Source: an uncultured Collinsella sp. (GTDB taxonomy: Bacteria > Actinomycetota > Coriobacteriia > Coriobacteriales > Coriobacteriaceae). From it: a stretch of DNA of 64,000 nucleotides. The DNA is taken from positions 29,119-93,118 of the forward strand of contig CAUHHV010000007.1 in NCBI GenBank assembly GCA_959606065.1, given 5' to 3'. The notes beneath the pieces are model-generated. The model searched no databases and was not told the origin of the DNA. It saw nothing but the letters and a program-made list of their open reading frames with translations. Below are positions 1 to 8,691 of the stretch, piece by piece; positions within the stretch are counted from its first letter, which is position 1; the number at the start of each line of letters is the position of its first letter. The position numbers were made by a program, and so were the translations under genes.

Positions 1-341
1 TTATCCAGGGCGGCGACCCCAATACCCGCGACATGTCCGGCGCCGACGTCGCTGCCGGTCTTGAGGGCCCTGACGGCATGCCCGGTACCGGTGGCCCCGG
101 CTACTGCATCAAGGGCGAGTTTGCCACCAATCCGCGCAACAGCCATGTCGATGGCGCCCTTGCCATGGCACGCTCCATGGACCCCGATTCCGCGGGCTCG
201 CAGTTCTACTTCTGCCTGGGTGCCCAGCATAACCTCGATTCCGGTTACACCGTCTTTGGTACCACGGTCGAGGGTCTCGATGTGATTTCGCAGCTGCGTG
301 CCGGCGACGAGATCGTCCATGTCGAGATCGTTCACGAGTAA
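1..341 (+). CDS. Peptidyl-prolyl cis-trans isomerase, cyclophilin type (3' part)
   Basis: The gene is cut by the window edge. The frame is open from base 3 and reads IQGGDPNTRD, a core cyclophilin motif. Further cyclophilin landmarks are GSQFYFCLG and the LDSGYTVFG stretch near the end. Cyclophilins speed cis-trans isomerisation of peptide bonds before proline during folding. About 112 residues are visible, so roughly the first third is missing and I cannot tell whether the protein is cytoplasmic or carries a signal peptide. It ends 11 bases before the next start codon and probably shares a transcript with the TPR protein. The family call is secure; the specific paralogue is not. Confidence 0.9.
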   Translation, partial: IQGGDPNTRDMSGADVAAGLEGPDGMPGTGGPGYCIKGEFATNPRNSHVDGALAMARSMDPDSAGSQFYFCLGAQHNLDSGYTVFGTTVEGLDVISQLRAGDEIVHVEIVHE

Positions 342-352
342 AGGGGACTTCC

Positions 353-1657
353 TTGAATAGCCAGCTGATCCAACAGGGCCGCGCCGCTTACCGCGCGGGT
401 GATTTTTCCGCTGCAGCCCAGATGCTTGGGGCGGCAAAGACTCCCGATGAGATTATGGGCGAGGCCGATCACCTTCGTGGCAACGCCTTGATGCACTTGG
501 GCATGTATGCCGAGGCCGCCGAGGCCTATGCCGCCGCCCTCAACGACGGCACCTACGGCAAGCGCGGCGCGCTGCTCACCAACCGCGGCAAGGCGCTCGC
601 CGCCGTGGGCGACTACACGACGGCCGCCCAGGCGTTCTCTGCTGCTACGCAGGATGCTTCCTATGCCACGCCGTTCAAGGCCTATCTGGGCCTGGGCAAT
701 GCGCTGTTCCAATCGGGCGACTATGCCAACGCGGGAACCGCCTTCCGTCAGGCTGCCATCGACGGCGCCAATCCGGCTCCTGCCGCCGCGCTCGGCGAGC
801 TCGGTCGTTGCTTCATTAAGCTCGGCCGTCCGGCGGATGCCGTGGAGACCTACCGCACGGCTATCGACTTTGCCGGCCCTCGCGACGACACGCGTGCGCT
901 TAACGCCGGCATGGGTCAGGCGCTTTCTGCCGCCGGTCGTCCCTCCGACGCACTCGACGCCTTTAACGCCGCTACTGCCGATGGCATCTACCAGCTCACC
1001 TCCGAGCAGGCCGATGAGCTTGCCCGCGTGCAGGATTCGCTTGCCGCGCTGTCTGCCCAGACGGCTATGGCCACGGCTCCGGCGCCCGCGATGGACGCTC
1101 CTGCCGTCGATCCTCTCGATCCTACGGGCGCGACCGGTCAGTTTATGCCCGATCCCTCGGACACCGGCTTCTTTACGCTGTCCGAGTCCGAGATGGTCCA
1201 GCAGGACCGTCAGGATCGTAAGCAGGCCAAGGTCCGTCGTCGCCATCGCCACACGGGTCTCAAAGTCTTCATCGTGCTACTTCTGCTCATTTTGATCGCC
1301 GCGGGCGGTCTGGGCTTTGCCTACACGCGCGGCTTTGGCTTCCCGTCTCAGGAGTCTGTCGTTACCGATCTGTTCCAGGCTGCCGGCGACGGTGACACCG
1401 CAAAGGCCGAGTCTTGTCTGGCCTCGAACCTGTCCGAGGACGCTAAGTCGATGATCATCTCCTCGATTCCGCAGGGTGCCACCGTGTCCGTTGAGGGCAT
1501 GGATCAGTCCATGACCGAGACGACCGCCAAGGTGAAGGCATCGCTGTCCAAGGGCGGCGAGCAGGAGTACACCGTCAAATTCGTGCGCTCCGACAACCAT
1601 ATCGGCTGGGCCGTTTCTTCGCTTGATATGGATTTCTCGGCTGCTGACAACCAGTAG
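353..1657 (+). CDS. TPR-repeat protein with one membrane span and an exported C-terminal domain
   Basis: A 434-residue protein with a TTG start preceded by AAGGGG. Residues 1 to about 230 are alanine-rich helical pairs typical of tetratricopeptide repeats. A Pro/Asp-rich linker follows to about 290. Then come a very basic stretch (KVRRRHRHTG) and a hydrophobic segment at about 303-325. The last 100 residues (from SVVTDLFQAA) resemble the small DUF4878-like domains found after single spans in Gram-positive proteins. By the positive-inside rule the TPR part is cytoplasmic and the C-terminal domain external. TPRs bind proteins, so a scaffold role is possible, but no substrate can be named. Its place before mreB may be chance. 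Confidence 0.8.
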   Translation: MNSQLIQQGRAAYRAGDFSAAAQMLGAAKTPDEIMGEADHLRGNALMHLGMYAEAAEAYAAALNDGTYGKRGALLTNRGKALAAVGDYTTAAQAFSAATQDASYATPFKAYLGLGNALFQSGDYANAGTAFRQAAIDGANPAPAAALGELGRCFIKLGRPADAVETYRTAIDFAGPRDDTRALNAGMGQALSAAGRPSDALDAFNAATADGIYQLTSEQADELARVQDSLAALSAQTAMATAPAPAMDAPAVDPLDPTGATGQFMPDPSDTGFFTLSESEMVQQDRQDRKQAKVRRRHRHTGLKVFIVLLLLILIAAGGLGFAYTRGFGFPSQESVVTDLFQAAGDGDTAKAESCLASNLSEDAKSMIISSIPQGATVSVEGMDQSMTETTAKVKASLSKGGEQEYTVKFVRSDNHIGWAVSSLDMDFSAADNQ

Positions 1658-1680
1658 TGACCTTATGGGATTTAGCTTTG

Positions 1681-1711
1681 CCCGGCGCTTCACCGCAAGT
1701 GAGGCGCCGGG
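1681..1711 (+). terminator. GC-rich hairpin after the TPR gene
   Basis: Arms CCCGGCGCTTCAC (1681-1693) and GTGAGGCGCCGGG (1699-1711) form a near-perfect 13-bp stem with a CGCAA loop. No T-run follows, so it may be a weak or Rho-assisted terminator, or only a stabilising hairpin between the TPR gene and mreB. Confidence 0.45.
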
Positions 1712-1772
1712 CTTGCGCTAGTATGATGAGCTAGTAGTTTTCCAGCAATCATCCAACACATCAGGAGTTGCG

Positions 1773-2816
1773 TTGTTTTCTTTGATGGATATGTTCTTCG
1801 GTAGCTATGCGGGCGATCTTGCTATCGACCTCGGTACCGCCAATACGCTTGTCTCCGTGCGCGGCAAGGGCATCGTCATTCGCGAGCCCTCTGTTGTCGC
1901 CATCGACAAGAATGACGAGCGCATCCTGGCGGTCGGTATCGAGGCAAAGCGCATGCTCGGCCGTACGCCCGGCAACATCGTGGCCGTTCGTCCCCTGAAG
2001 GACGGCGTCATCGCCGACTTCGATGTTACCGAGGCTATGCTTCGCTACTTTATCGACAAGGCGTCCGAGAAGCGCTATCCGTGGACTCCGCGTCCGCGTG
2101 TTGTCGTCTGCGTTCCCTCCGGTGTCACGTCGGTCGAGAAGCGCGCTGTCTTTGAGGCCACGATCCAGGCCGGTGCCCGCCAGGCCTATCTGATCGAAGA
2201 GCCTATGGCCGCCGCTATCGGCGCCGACCTGCCCGTCGAGGAACCCACCGGTTCCATGGTCATCGACATCGGTGGCGGTACCACTGAGGTTGCCGTTATC
2301 GCTATGGGCGGCATCGTCGTCTCGCAGTCCATCCGTATTGCCGGCGACGAGTTCGATCAGGCCATCCTCACGCACGTTCGTGATGCCTACAACCTGGCCA
2401 TCGGCGAGCGTACGGCAGAGGACATCAAGATCAAGGTCGGCTCCGCCGTGCCGCTCAAGGACGAGCTCGACGTCGAGGTCAACGGTCGCGACGTGATCAC
2501 CGGTCTGCCCAAGACCGTGCGCATCGAGAGCGAGGAGATTCGTCGCGCGCTCAACAAGCCGCTCGACGAGATGGCCAAGGCCGTCAAGGACGCACTCGAC
2601 GCTACGCCTCCCGATCTTGCCTCGGACCTTATGTACTACGGCATTTTGCTGACCGGTGGCGGCGCGCTGCTGCGCGGTCTCGATGTGCGCCTGCGTGATG
2701 AGACCGGCGTTTCGGTCAACGTCAGCCCCACGGCGCTCGATAACGTTGTTAACGGCTGTGCCCGCGTGCTCGAGGCCAATGCGTTTGATGGCGGCTTCGT
2801 CCAGACCAATGCTTAA
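1773..2816 (+). CDS. mreB: Rod shape-determining actin MreB
   Basis: A 347-residue bacterial actin that forms membrane-bound filaments and positions the wall-elongation machinery. All nucleotide motifs are visible: AIDLGTANTLV (phosphate 1), DIGGGTTEVAVI (phosphate 2) and LTGGGALLRGLD (adenosine), with IEEPMAAAIG between them. Length is normal for MreB. The TTG start at 1773 has AGGAG five bases upstream; an in-frame ATG at 1785 is the alternative. It opens an operon that continues with mreC, mreD, a class B penicillin-binding protein and rodA, the complete elongasome core. Confidence 0.97.
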   Translation: MFSLMDMFFGSYAGDLAIDLGTANTLVSVRGKGIVIREPSVVAIDKNDERILAVGIEAKRMLGRTPGNIVAVRPLKDGVIADFDVTEAMLRYFIDKASEKRYPWTPRPRVVVCVPSGVTSVEKRAVFEATIQAGARQAYLIEEPMAAAIGADLPVEEPTGSMVIDIGGGTTEVAVIAMGGIVVSQSIRIAGDEFDQAILTHVRDAYNLAIGERTAEDIKIKVGSAVPLKDELDVEVNGRDVITGLPKTVRIESEEIRRALNKPLDEMAKAVKDALDATPPDLASDLMYYGILLTGGGALLRGLDVRLRDETGVSVNVSPTALDNVVNGCARVLEANAFDGGFVQTNA

Positions 2817-2837
2817 TTTCCAAAAGGTGGATTCCAT

Positions 2838-3836
2838 TTGGCACGATCTTCGGGTTTCTCCACAAATCTGAATACCAAGCGACAATCAACGGGTATGCGC
2901 CCGTTGATTGTTTTCAGCCTGATTTCGGTGTTGCTGCTCACGTTTTATATTCGTGAGGGCGAGACGGGGCCGATTCATGCCGTTCGTTCGGGCGTGACGA
3001 CGATTACCTCGCCGGTGCGTTTTCTGGGCTCGGCTGTGGCGGCTCCCTTCAATGCGATCGGTAACGTGTTCTCTAACCTTACGGCGTCACAGGACACGCT
3101 TGACGAGCTTAAGAAGCAAAACGAGGAACTGACCTCTAAGGTCGCCGAGCTCTCCGAGGCTCAAAAGACCGCCGAGCGACTGGAGGGTCTGGTCGGTCTG
3201 CAGTCGACCTACAACCTCAAATCAACCGCAGCTCGTATCGTCGGCGCTTCGGGCGATGCCTGGACCTCGACCGTCACCATCGATAAGGGTTCTGCCGACG
3301 GTCTTACCATCAACATGCCTGTGACGAGTTCTGCCGGTGTCATAGGCCAGATTATCGAGGTCTCGGCCAAGACGTCCACCGTGCGCCTGATTGGCGACGA
3401 GAACTCGGGCGTGTCCGCTATGGTGCAGGACACGCGCGCCCAGGGCATGCTGCAGGGTCAGGCTGACGGCACGCTGCGTCTTGAGTACGTGAGCGTCGAC
3501 TCCGACGTTAAGGTTGGCGACATCATCGTGACCTCGGGCATTGGCGGTGTGTTCCCCAAGGGTCTACCGCTCGGCACCGTCTCGTCGGTTGAGAAATCGG
3601 CAAACGACGTGTACTACACCATTGTGGTGCGCGCCCAGACGACGGCCGAGAACAACGAGGAAGTGCTGGTCATTACCTCGCTGACCGACGAACAGTCGGC
3701 CTCGGATGAGGACGTGAACACGGCCAACAGCACGCCGCAGGGAACGTCGCGCGATGCTGCGACCAAGACGAAGGACGAGAGCCCGGATGACAGTTCCGAC
3801 ACGTCCGAGACGACCGATTCCGGCTCGAGCGAATAG
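2838..3836 (+). CDS. mreC: Rod shape-determining protein MreC
   Basis: A 332-residue protein with a TTG start and AAAAGGTGG upstream. It has a short cytoplasmic N-terminus, one membrane span (about 21-38), a coiled coil (about 84-118, from SQDTLDELKKQ) and the MreC beta-domain region to about 275. MreC is the extracellular scaffold that links MreB filaments to PBP2-RodA. The last 55 residues are a Ser/Thr/Asp-rich acidic tail beyond the usual MreC domain, probably disordered and facing the wall. It lies 21 bp after mreB. Confidence 0.95.
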   Translation: MARSSGFSTNLNTKRQSTGMRPLIVFSLISVLLLTFYIREGETGPIHAVRSGVTTITSPVRFLGSAVAAPFNAIGNVFSNLTASQDTLDELKKQNEELTSKVAELSEAQKTAERLEGLVGLQSTYNLKSTAARIVGASGDAWTSTVTIDKGSADGLTINMPVTSSAGVIGQIIEVSAKTSTVRLIGDENSGVSAMVQDTRAQGMLQGQADGTLRLEYVSVDSDVKVGDIIVTSGIGGVFPKGLPLGTVSSVEKSANDVYYTIVVRAQTTAENNEEVLVITSLTDEQSASDEDVNTANSTPQGTSRDAATKTKDESPDDSSDTSETTDSGSSE

Positions 3837-3841
3837 GGGGC

Positions 3842-4414
3842 ATGTCCATGGATCTACATGAGCAGGGGATGAGCTCCCGCACGTTTGTAATCGCCGCCAT
3901 CGTGTGCGTGCTGTTGCAGGCAGGCCTGGCACCGCAGATCTCCATTGCGGGCGGTCGCGTCAACTTTATGATTATCCTGGTGTGCCTAAGCGTGTTCTCG
4001 GGCGACCCGACCCGTGCCGTCGTGTGCGGTTTTTGCAGCGGCTTGTTCTATGACCTTTCCGCTGCCGTGCCGGTGGGCGTTATGTCGCTCCTGCTGACCG
4101 TGGGTTCTTTTGCCCTGGTGCATAGCGCTGCCGGTCAGACGGGCGGTACCCCGAGTGCGCGCGGCATCACTGTGGGCGCCTTCGCGTTCGTCATTAATGT
4201 GATCTACAGCATCATCTTGCTGTTTATGGGTTTGGAGACGAGCTTTGTCGTGGCGATCTTCGGCCATGCACTGCCGTCTTCGATCCTGACGGGTCTGGTT
4301 GCCATTCCGTTTTTGATGTCCGGCGTCGTGCCGCAGTCCGGTTATGGATTCTCTGCACGTGGCGGACGCCAGACGGGCATGCGCTTTAAGCCCAAGACCC
4401 GTAAGCTCAAATAG
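3842..4414 (+). CDS. mreD: Rod shape-determining membrane protein MreD
   Basis: A roughly 190-residue, very hydrophobic protein with about five membrane segments. It has the weak MreD pattern of small polar loops (GFCSGLFYDLSAAVPVG) and a basic C-terminal tail. Size and position between mreC and the transpeptidase gene support the call more than sequence does. The first ATG (3842) is only one base from the GGGGG Shine-Dalgarno. The in-frame ATG at 3848 has seven-base spacing and is probably the real start. Confidence 0.9.
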   Translation: MSMDLHEQGMSSRTFVIAAIVCVLLQAGLAPQISIAGGRVNFMIILVCLSVFSGDPTRAVVCGFCSGLFYDLSAAVPVGVMSLLLTVGSFALVHSAAGQTGGTPSARGITVGAFAFVINVIYSIILLFMGLETSFVVAIFGHALPSSILTGLVAIPFLMSGVVPQSGYGFSARGGRQTGMRFKPKTRKLK

Positions 4415-4427
4415 GGGAGGCTCGTAG

Positions 4428-6497
4428 ATGTCTTCCCAGATGACGGTTATTATCGCCGGTATCGTGCTGGTTGTGGCCATCGTGGTCGCGCTGGTCATCA
4501 TGCGTCGCGGCGATTCTCGTTTTACCTACGATACGCAGCATGGAACGGCCCCGCGCGCCACCGAGGGCGAGGGCAATACCGCGGCGACCGCCTTTAAGGG
4601 CCGCTTCTCCATCCTCACCACGGGTGTGGGCGCGATGTTCGCGGCGCTTGCCGTCAAGCTGTGGGGCATGCAGATGGTCTCGTCGGACTATTACGAAAAG
4701 CAGGCTAATAGCAATCAGACGCGCACCGTTACCACACCCGCTGTGCGCGGCCGCATCCTCGACCGCAATGGCGTGGCACTTGTCCAGAACCGTCCCTCAC
4801 TTGCTGTCGTGGCCTACCGCGACCTTGCCGAGGATGAGGTTCTGGTTCGCCATCTTGCCAACGTGCTCGGTATGCCCTACGTGGCGGTTCTGCGCAATAT
4901 TCAGGACAATTCCGAGGGCGCCCAGAGCCTGCATACCATCGCGACGGACGTCCGTCGCTCCTCGGTTGCCTATATTCAGGAGCACGCCGGCGAGTTCCCG
5001 GGCGTCAAGATTGCCGAGCGTACCGAGCGCCAGTATCCATATGGCGAGACGGCATGCCATATCTTGGGCTATACCGGCACCATTACCTCCGAGCAGCTCG
5101 AGGCCCAGAATAAGAAAACCTCTGGTGATGATGATGCTTCTGCTGGCCGGATTACGTACCAGTCGGGCGATATCGTGGGCCAGGCGGGTGTTGAGAGCTA
5201 CTACGAAAACCTGCTGCAGGGTATTCGTGGCGAGCAGACCGTCAAGGTCGATGCCTCGGGCAACGTGACCGGTCAGGCCGGCGCCGTGCCCGCCAAGGCC
5301 GGCTCCGACATTAAGCTCACGCTCGACCTTAAGATCCAACAGGCCTGTGAGACGGCGCTGGCGAGCGCCATCGAGCTTGCCAAGACCACTGGCTACAGCA
5401 ATGCCGGCAACGGCGCTGTGGTGTGTCTCGATCCCAACAATGGCGAGATCCTGGGCATGGCGAGCCAGCCCAAGTTCGATCCGTCCGTCTTTATCGGCGG
5501 CGTCTCAAATGACGTGTGGACCGAGCTCAATGATGACAAGGGTTCGCACCCGCTGCTCAACCGCGCCATTAGCGGACAGTACATGTCGGCCTCGACCATC
5601 AAGCCGCTCTCGGCACTGGCCGGTCTTGAGTTTGGAACCTACACTTCAACGCAGACAACCAACTGCACGGGCTATTGGACTGGCCTGGGCAAGGCTTGGG
5701 GCAAGCGCTGCTGGTTGACGTCTGGCCACGGCACCATGACGCTGCAGTCGGGTATCGCCAACTCGTGCGACCCCGTCTTCTACGACATGGGCAAGGCGTT
5801 CTTTTATGACGAGCAACATTCCGAGGGGCTGCAGGAGGTCTTTCGTCGCTGGGGCCTAGGCAAGACCTGCGGCATCGATCTGCCGAGTGAGGGCGCGGGC
5901 CGTATTCCCGATGCCGAGTGGAAAGAGTCGTACTTCACCGACGCCTCTGCCGAGGACCGCAAGTGGAATGCCGGCGATATGACCAACATTGCCATCGGCC
6001 AGGGCGACATCCTGGTGACGCCCCTGCAGATGGCGTGCGCCTATATGGGTCTTGCCAACGGCGGCAAACAGTACGTGCCTCACGTGTTTTTGTCTGCCGT
6101 GTCGCGCGATGGCGACGGCGATGCCTATAAGTACAACGGCAAGGGCAAGAAGAAGCGCCTGGAGGCCAAGATCAACAGCGATTCGGATTTGGCTCTTGTT
6201 CGCAACGGCATGCACGACGTGATTTACACGGCATCGACGTCCCTGGCGGCTCACTTTGGCACCCTGACGCCGCAGGTATACGGCAAGTCGGGCACGGGCG
6301 AGAAAAGCGGCGAGGACGAATACGCGTGGTTCTGCGCCTATGCGCCGGCCGATGATCCCAAGTATGTCATCGCTACTGTCCTGGAGCAGGGCGGCGGTGG
6401 CTCAGATACCGCGATGCATGTCGTGCGCGACGTGCTCGGCGCGATTTATGACGAGCCCGATACCTCTTCGGCCTCGGGCGATTCTTCGGTTCGATAG
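4428..6497 (+). CDS. mrdA: Class B penicillin-binding protein 2 (elongasome transpeptidase)
   Basis: A 689-residue peptidoglycan DD-transpeptidase of the MrdA/PBP2 class, the partner of RodA. The dimerisation domain begins with the PAVRGRILDRNG motif at about 103. The catalytic SxxK is S389-T-I-K392. The second motif lies in IANSCDPVFYDMG, and the third is K620-S-G-T-G. The start ATG has GGGGAGG upstream. An oddity is two N-terminal hydrophobic segments, about 5-25 and 58-80, separated by a polar linker; one span is normal for this class. The gene sits between mreD (13 bp) and rodA (9 bp). Confidence 0.95.
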   Translation: MSSQMTVIIAGIVLVVAIVVALVIMRRGDSRFTYDTQHGTAPRATEGEGNTAATAFKGRFSILTTGVGAMFAALAVKLWGMQMVSSDYYEKQANSNQTRTVTTPAVRGRILDRNGVALVQNRPSLAVVAYRDLAEDEVLVRHLANVLGMPYVAVLRNIQDNSEGAQSLHTIATDVRRSSVAYIQEHAGEFPGVKIAERTERQYPYGETACHILGYTGTITSEQLEAQNKKTSGDDDASAGRITYQSGDIVGQAGVESYYENLLQGIRGEQTVKVDASGNVTGQAGAVPAKAGSDIKLTLDLKIQQACETALASAIELAKTTGYSNAGNGAVVCLDPNNGEILGMASQPKFDPSVFIGGVSNDVWTELNDDKGSHPLLNRAISGQYMSASTIKPLSALAGLEFGTYTSTQTTNCTGYWTGLGKAWGKRCWLTSGHGTMTLQSGIANSCDPVFYDMGKAFFYDEQHSEGLQEVFRRWGLGKTCGIDLPSEGAGRIPDAEWKESYFTDASAEDRKWNAGDMTNIAIGQGDILVTPLQMACAYMGLANGGKQYVPHVFLSAVSRDGDGDAYKYNGKGKKKRLEAKINSDSDLALVRNGMHDVIYTASTSLAAHFGTLTPQVYGKSGTGEKSGEDEYAWFCAYAPADDPKYVIATVLEQGGGGSDTAMHVVRDVLGAIYDEPDTSSASGDSSVR

Positions 6498-6506
6498 GAG
6501 GTTGCG

Positions 6507-7733
6507 ATGGATTTTTCTCCGGCGGATCTGTTCCGTTCAACCAAGACCGGCTCTCGCAGCAGCCTGGACCGCGTCAACAAGCAACTTTCGGCCTCGCGCG
6601 GTACGTTTCGCCAAAAGGTGCATATCGGTGTGCTGCTGGCTACCGTCGCGCTCGTTGCCTATGGCGCCATCATTATTTGGTCGGCGTCACAGTTTAAGGC
6701 CGACGCCTCATTCTCGCGCCACCTGCTGGGCATTGGCATTGGCGCGGTGCTTGCGGTGCTCGTCTGGCGTACCGATCTGCGCGGCATCTCTAACTTCTCG
6801 ACGGCGCTGCTCGTCATTGACCTTATTGTGATCTTCTCGCCCAAGATTCCGGGCCTGTCCTATACGGGCGGTCTGGGCATGACGGGCTGGATCAAGATTC
6901 CCGGTATCGGCTTGACATTCCAGCCGGTTGAGCTTGCCAAGCTCATCACCATCTTCTTTATCGCCACGCTTGGCTCGCAGTATAACGGCCGCATCGATAC
7001 CGTTCGCGACTACGTCAAGCTCTGCGGCATGCTGTCCATTCCGTTTTTGGCCGTCGTCGCCATGGGCGACCTGGGCTCGGGCCTGGTCGTGCTGGTCTCG
7101 GGCGCCATCGTCATCTGCATGAGCGGTGCACGCCGCGAATGGGTGCTGTCGACCCTGGCCCTGCTCGTGGGCCTGGTGGCCCTCGTCCTGGCGCTCGATT
7201 CGGTCTTTGATTCGTTGCTCGGCCACGATGTGCTCATCAAGCAGTATCAGATGAACCGTCTGACGGTCTTTATCGACCCCGATAATGCCGATTCTGACGA
7301 TGCCTACAACCTGCAGCAGTCGCTTATCGCCGTTGGCTCGGGCGGCTTCTTTGGTAAGGGTTTGGGCCATGCGACGCAGTCGGCCGGCGGCTTTCTGCCC
7401 GAGTTCCACACCGACTTCGTCTTCGCCTTCCTGTCCGAGACCTTTGGCTTTTGCGGTTCCTTTTTGCTCCTGTGCCTCTACGTGCTGCTGATCTTTTCGA
7501 CGATTCGCGTCGCCTTTAAGTGTGAGTCGCTGTTCTTGCGCCTATCGTGTGTGGGCATCGTTGGCATGTGGGCGTTCCAGACCTTCGAAAACATCGGCAT
7601 GTGCATCGGCATGATGCCGATTACCGGTATTCCGCTACCGTTTATTAGCTTCGGTTCGTCTTCGATGATGATTCAGCTGCTGACGGTGGGTATCGTACAA
7701 TCCATATGGCGGCATCGTTCGGGCGCCGCGTAA
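6507..7733 (+). CDS. rodA: Peptidoglycan glycosyltransferase RodA (SEDS family)
   Basis: A 408-residue polytopic protein with about ten membrane spans. It polymerises lipid II into glycan strands as partner of the adjacent PBP2. SEDS landmarks visible are QPVELAKL, the GGFLPEFHTDFVFAFLSE segment and the C-terminal GIPLPFISFGSSSMM segment. A basic cytoplasmic N-terminus of about 35 residues precedes the first span. AGGAGG lies just upstream of the ATG. It is distinguished from FtsW by its operon context. Confidence 0.95.
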   Translation: MDFSPADLFRSTKTGSRSSLDRVNKQLSASRGTFRQKVHIGVLLATVALVAYGAIIIWSASQFKADASFSRHLLGIGIGAVLAVLVWRTDLRGISNFSTALLVIDLIVIFSPKIPGLSYTGGLGMTGWIKIPGIGLTFQPVELAKLITIFFIATLGSQYNGRIDTVRDYVKLCGMLSIPFLAVVAMGDLGSGLVVLVSGAIVICMSGARREWVLSTLALLVGLVALVLALDSVFDSLLGHDVLIKQYQMNRLTVFIDPDNADSDDAYNLQQSLIAVGSGGFFGKGLGHATQSAGGFLPEFHTDFVFAFLSETFGFCGSFLLLCLYVLLIFSTIRVAFKCESLFLRLSCVGIVGMWAFQTFENIGMCIGMMPITGIPLPFISFGSSSMMIQLLTVGIVQSIWRHRSGAA

Positions 7734-7751
7734 CCGCTGGAGGGGTTTGCT

Positions 7752-8681
7752 ATGAAAATTCCCGTAGATAAGCTGACGCGCGCTTTTAAGATGGGCGCGT
7801 CCGTTAAGAAGGATTCCGATACGCCGGTGCGCGTCTCGGTCTATTTGGATTCGTCCGCCTCGCGCTTTCTGGCCGAGACGGTGCGTGACGCCTTTGTACC
7901 GCAGACGACCTCGGGCATTGTGCGCGTCGAGCGTCTGGGGGAGGAGCGAATTGCTCCAAAGACCGATACCGATGTGGTGCTGGTGCTCTCGTGCGGCTCC
8001 GACCGCTTGGAGAGTGCCGTGCAGGAGCTCGTGATCGCCGGCGCCCCCGTGTGCGTGCTTGCCGAGTCTGCTGTGGAGGTGCCGTTTATCGAGGAGTCCA
8101 CGCCTGTGCTCGGCGTGGTAGCGGCAACCGATAAGACGTATCTGCTCGAGACGCTTGCCCGCTGGATTCTCGATCGCACCGAAAAGGAAACGGCTTTTGC
8201 GGCGAACTTTGCCTTCATGCGCATCGCGGCGGCCAATCGTATCATCACCTCGTGCGCGCTCACCAATATGGCGACCGGTGCGCTGGTGTTTTTGCCGGGC
8301 GCCGATTATCCCGTTATGGCGCTGGCGCAGGTGGGCATGCTCTTTGAGCTCGCTGCCGTCTTTGGACGCGGCATTAAGCCTGAGCGCGGCTACGAGGTCG
8401 CGGGCGTGCTTGTCGGCGGTCTTGTGATCCGCGCGGTCACCCGCGCGCTCGTCAAGCAGACGCCGCATATTGGGTTTGCCGTCAAGGCGCTCACTGCTGC
8501 CGCGGGCACCTATGGCATGGGCCGTGCGCTCGTTTCGCTCTACGAGCGCGATGTCGACTACAGCCGTGCCAACGAGGTGGTTACTGCCACGTTCTCCCGC
8601 GTTCGCGATCTGGTGACCACGGTCGCGGGCGCTACCCGTCCTATGGCGTCCTATCAGGACGCATCCGATCTCGCTGCTTAG
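7752..8681 (+). CDS. DUF697-like membrane protein of unknown function
   Basis: A 309-residue protein preceded by GGAGGGG. Residues 1 to about 140 look like a Rossmann-type domain with alternating hydrophobic strands. The rest holds hydrophobic helices with the pattern FLPGADYPVMALAQVGML, then GYEVAGVLVGGLVIRAV and AAAGTYGMGRALVSLYE. This order (proline-rich entry, Asp, Gln-containing helix, later Gly-rich helix and a final aromatic) is what DUF697/YcjF-type domains show; these often accompany GTPases. No GTPase motif is present here. It follows rodA by 18 bp and precedes the radical-SAM gene by 10 bp, so it is probably co-transcribed. Function is not known. Confidence 0.7.
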   Translation: MKIPVDKLTRAFKMGASVKKDSDTPVRVSVYLDSSASRFLAETVRDAFVPQTTSGIVRVERLGEERIAPKTDTDVVLVLSCGSDRLESAVQELVIAGAPVCVLAESAVEVPFIEESTPVLGVVAATDKTYLLETLARWILDRTEKETAFAANFAFMRIAAANRIITSCALTNMATGALVFLPGADYPVMALAQVGMLFELAAVFGRGIKPERGYEVAGVLVGGLVIRAVTRALVKQTPHIGFAVKALTAAAGTYGMGRALVSLYERDVDYSRANEVVTATFSRVRDLVTTVAGATRPMASYQDASDLAA

Positions 8682-8691
8682 GGGTTTTCCG

